DNA of 14,067 nucleotides from UMGS1696 sp964558485 (GTDB lineage: Bacteria; Bacillota; Clostridia; Oscillospirales; CAG-272), in contig CAZLED010000060.1 of NCBI GenBank assembly GCA_964558485.1, forward strand, positions 1 to 14,067. The letters run 5' to 3'. Both the position numbers and the translations under genes were made by a program. The notes beneath the pieces were generated by a model, which saw nothing but the letters and a program-made list of their open reading frames with translations, searched no databases and had not been told where the DNA came from. Below are positions 13,415-14,067 of the stretch, one piece after another; position 1 is the stretch's first letter, and each line of letters begins with the position of its first letter.

Positions 13415-14067
13415 TATGTTCGTTTGGTACGCTTGGGCAATGTTGGCAGCTTTCCCAGGATGTACAGCGCCACTACCACTGCCACCGTTCGGATCACCAG
13501 CCGCAGACTGATGGAGGTGATGCCTATGACGCCACAGAGGTCGCCGCAGAAAAACAGCAGCAGCGGATGCAACAGGTAGATCTGGTAGGAATAGCGATCC
13601 CAGCGCCGGAACCATTTTCTCCGGAACAGCGGTTTCTCACGCCACAAATAGGCCAGGCTCAGGCAGCCCAGAATGGCGTACAGACAGTACAGGATATGGA
13701 ACACCTCCAGCCACGGTGCAAAGTATCGGCCGGTGCCACTGGTCCACATGAACACCCAGTTGATCACACCCAGCAAACACCAGGTCGCAACGATGGAGGT
13801 ACGATAGCGATCCAATGCCCCACGAAGCCGGTCGTAGTTTCTGCCGCAGTACACACCGGCTACGTAATAAAACAGGTAGCTGGTGAAGAGCAGGCCGTTA
13901 TCTTCGAAGGGCTCGTCGGTCAGCATGGTGATCACGCCGGGCAGATAGATCTTGCACAGGATCATGAGCAGCAGTGCCGTAAGACAGCCTAAGATCGGTT
14001 CGGTCTTTTGCACCAGCTTTTTCCACAGGGGCATGAGCAGATCAAACTGCACCATCAGGATCACGTA
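13414..14067 (-). CDS. Acyltransferase family 3 membrane protein, C-terminal part
   Basis: The last 217 residues of a polytopic membrane protein; the start lies right of the window. Hydrophobic segments fall at about 24-42, 58-76, 90-108, 120-142, 162-183 and 186-205. The opening YVILMVQFDLLMPL resembles the middle helix of the Acyl_transf_3 (OafA/YrhL) family, and DRYSYQIYLLHPLLL (about 157-171) is its characteristic late motif. The protein ends in a short Lys/Arg-rich tail. The family transfers acetyl or other acyl groups to surface sugars, peptidoglycan or other exported molecules. The conserved N-terminal histidine region is not in view, so the activity cannot be checked. It converges on the Bce-type operon and shares its terminator; a role in surface modification is inference. 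Confidence 0.8.
   Translation of the reverse strand, partial: YVILMVQFDLLMPLWKKLVQKTEPILGCLTALLLMILCKIYLPGVITMLTDEPFEDNGLLFTSYLFYYVAGVYCGRNYDRLRGALDRYRTSIVATWCLLGVINWVFMWTSGTGRYFAPWLEVFHILYCLYAILGCLSLAYLWREKPLFRRKWFRRWDRYSYQIYLLHPLLLFFCGDLCGVIGITSISLRLVIRTVAVVVALYILGKLPTLPKRTKRT

Overview
The window looks like a chromosomal segment from an anaerobic, gut-type Clostridia (Bacillota). This is inference from gene content: a glycyl radical enzyme, a DUF1846 protein, a clustered branched-chain amino acid ABC importer, a Bce-type peptide-antibiotic module and an intracellular GH29 glycosidase. Shine-Dalgarno sites are purine-rich and close to AGGAGG, promoters are SigA-like, and base composition is moderately GC-rich by eye. 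A family such as Oscillospiraceae/Ruminococcaceae would fit, but the sequence alone does not fix a genus. I see no transposase, integrase, phage gene, CRISPR array, tRNA or rRNA.

Layout. (1) 1-413 (+) is the C-terminal end of a glycyl radical enzyme, cut by the window edge. (2) 639-2123 (+) is a full-length DUF1846 protein with its own strong promoter (498-526) and a leader that can fold into a long hairpin (555-608). (3) Two adjacent terminator hairpins (2135-2238) separate it from the converging minus-strand block. (4) The minus-strand block, in transcription order, is livJ (substrate-binding lipoprotein), livH, livM, livG, livF and then a GH29 alpha-L-fucosidase. livM/livG and livG/livF overlap by ATGA. 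Terminator-like hairpins lie between livJ and livH and between livF and the fucosidase, so the operon appears to be stepped down twice. (5) The divergent intergenic region 8368-8744 holds the livJ promoter with an abutting tandem repeat just upstream, and the promoter of a two-component system on the other strand. (6) The plus-strand block at 8745-13339 is response regulator, BceS-like intramembrane-sensing kinase, BceA-like ATPase and BceB-like permease: a complete Bce-type detection and resistance module. The ABC pair has its own probable promoter. (7) A bidirectional terminator (13371-13414) separates it from a converging, truncated acyltransferase-3 membrane protein at the right edge.

How the parts work together. 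LivJHMGF should form one importer for branched-chain or related amino acids: lipoprotein receptor, two permeases, two ATPases. In the Bce-type module the permease/ATPase complex itself is normally the sensor, signalling to the kinase, whose response regulator then induces the ABC genes. A 16-base motif occurs upstream of both the regulator promoter (8589-8604) and the ABC promoter (10435-10450) with 14 of 16 bases identical, so it is a good candidate operator. No wholly new system is evident. The best leads are cis-elements: the shared Bce-side motif, the tandem repeat at livJ, the DUF1846 leader hairpin, and the attenuator-like hairpin in front of the fucosidase.
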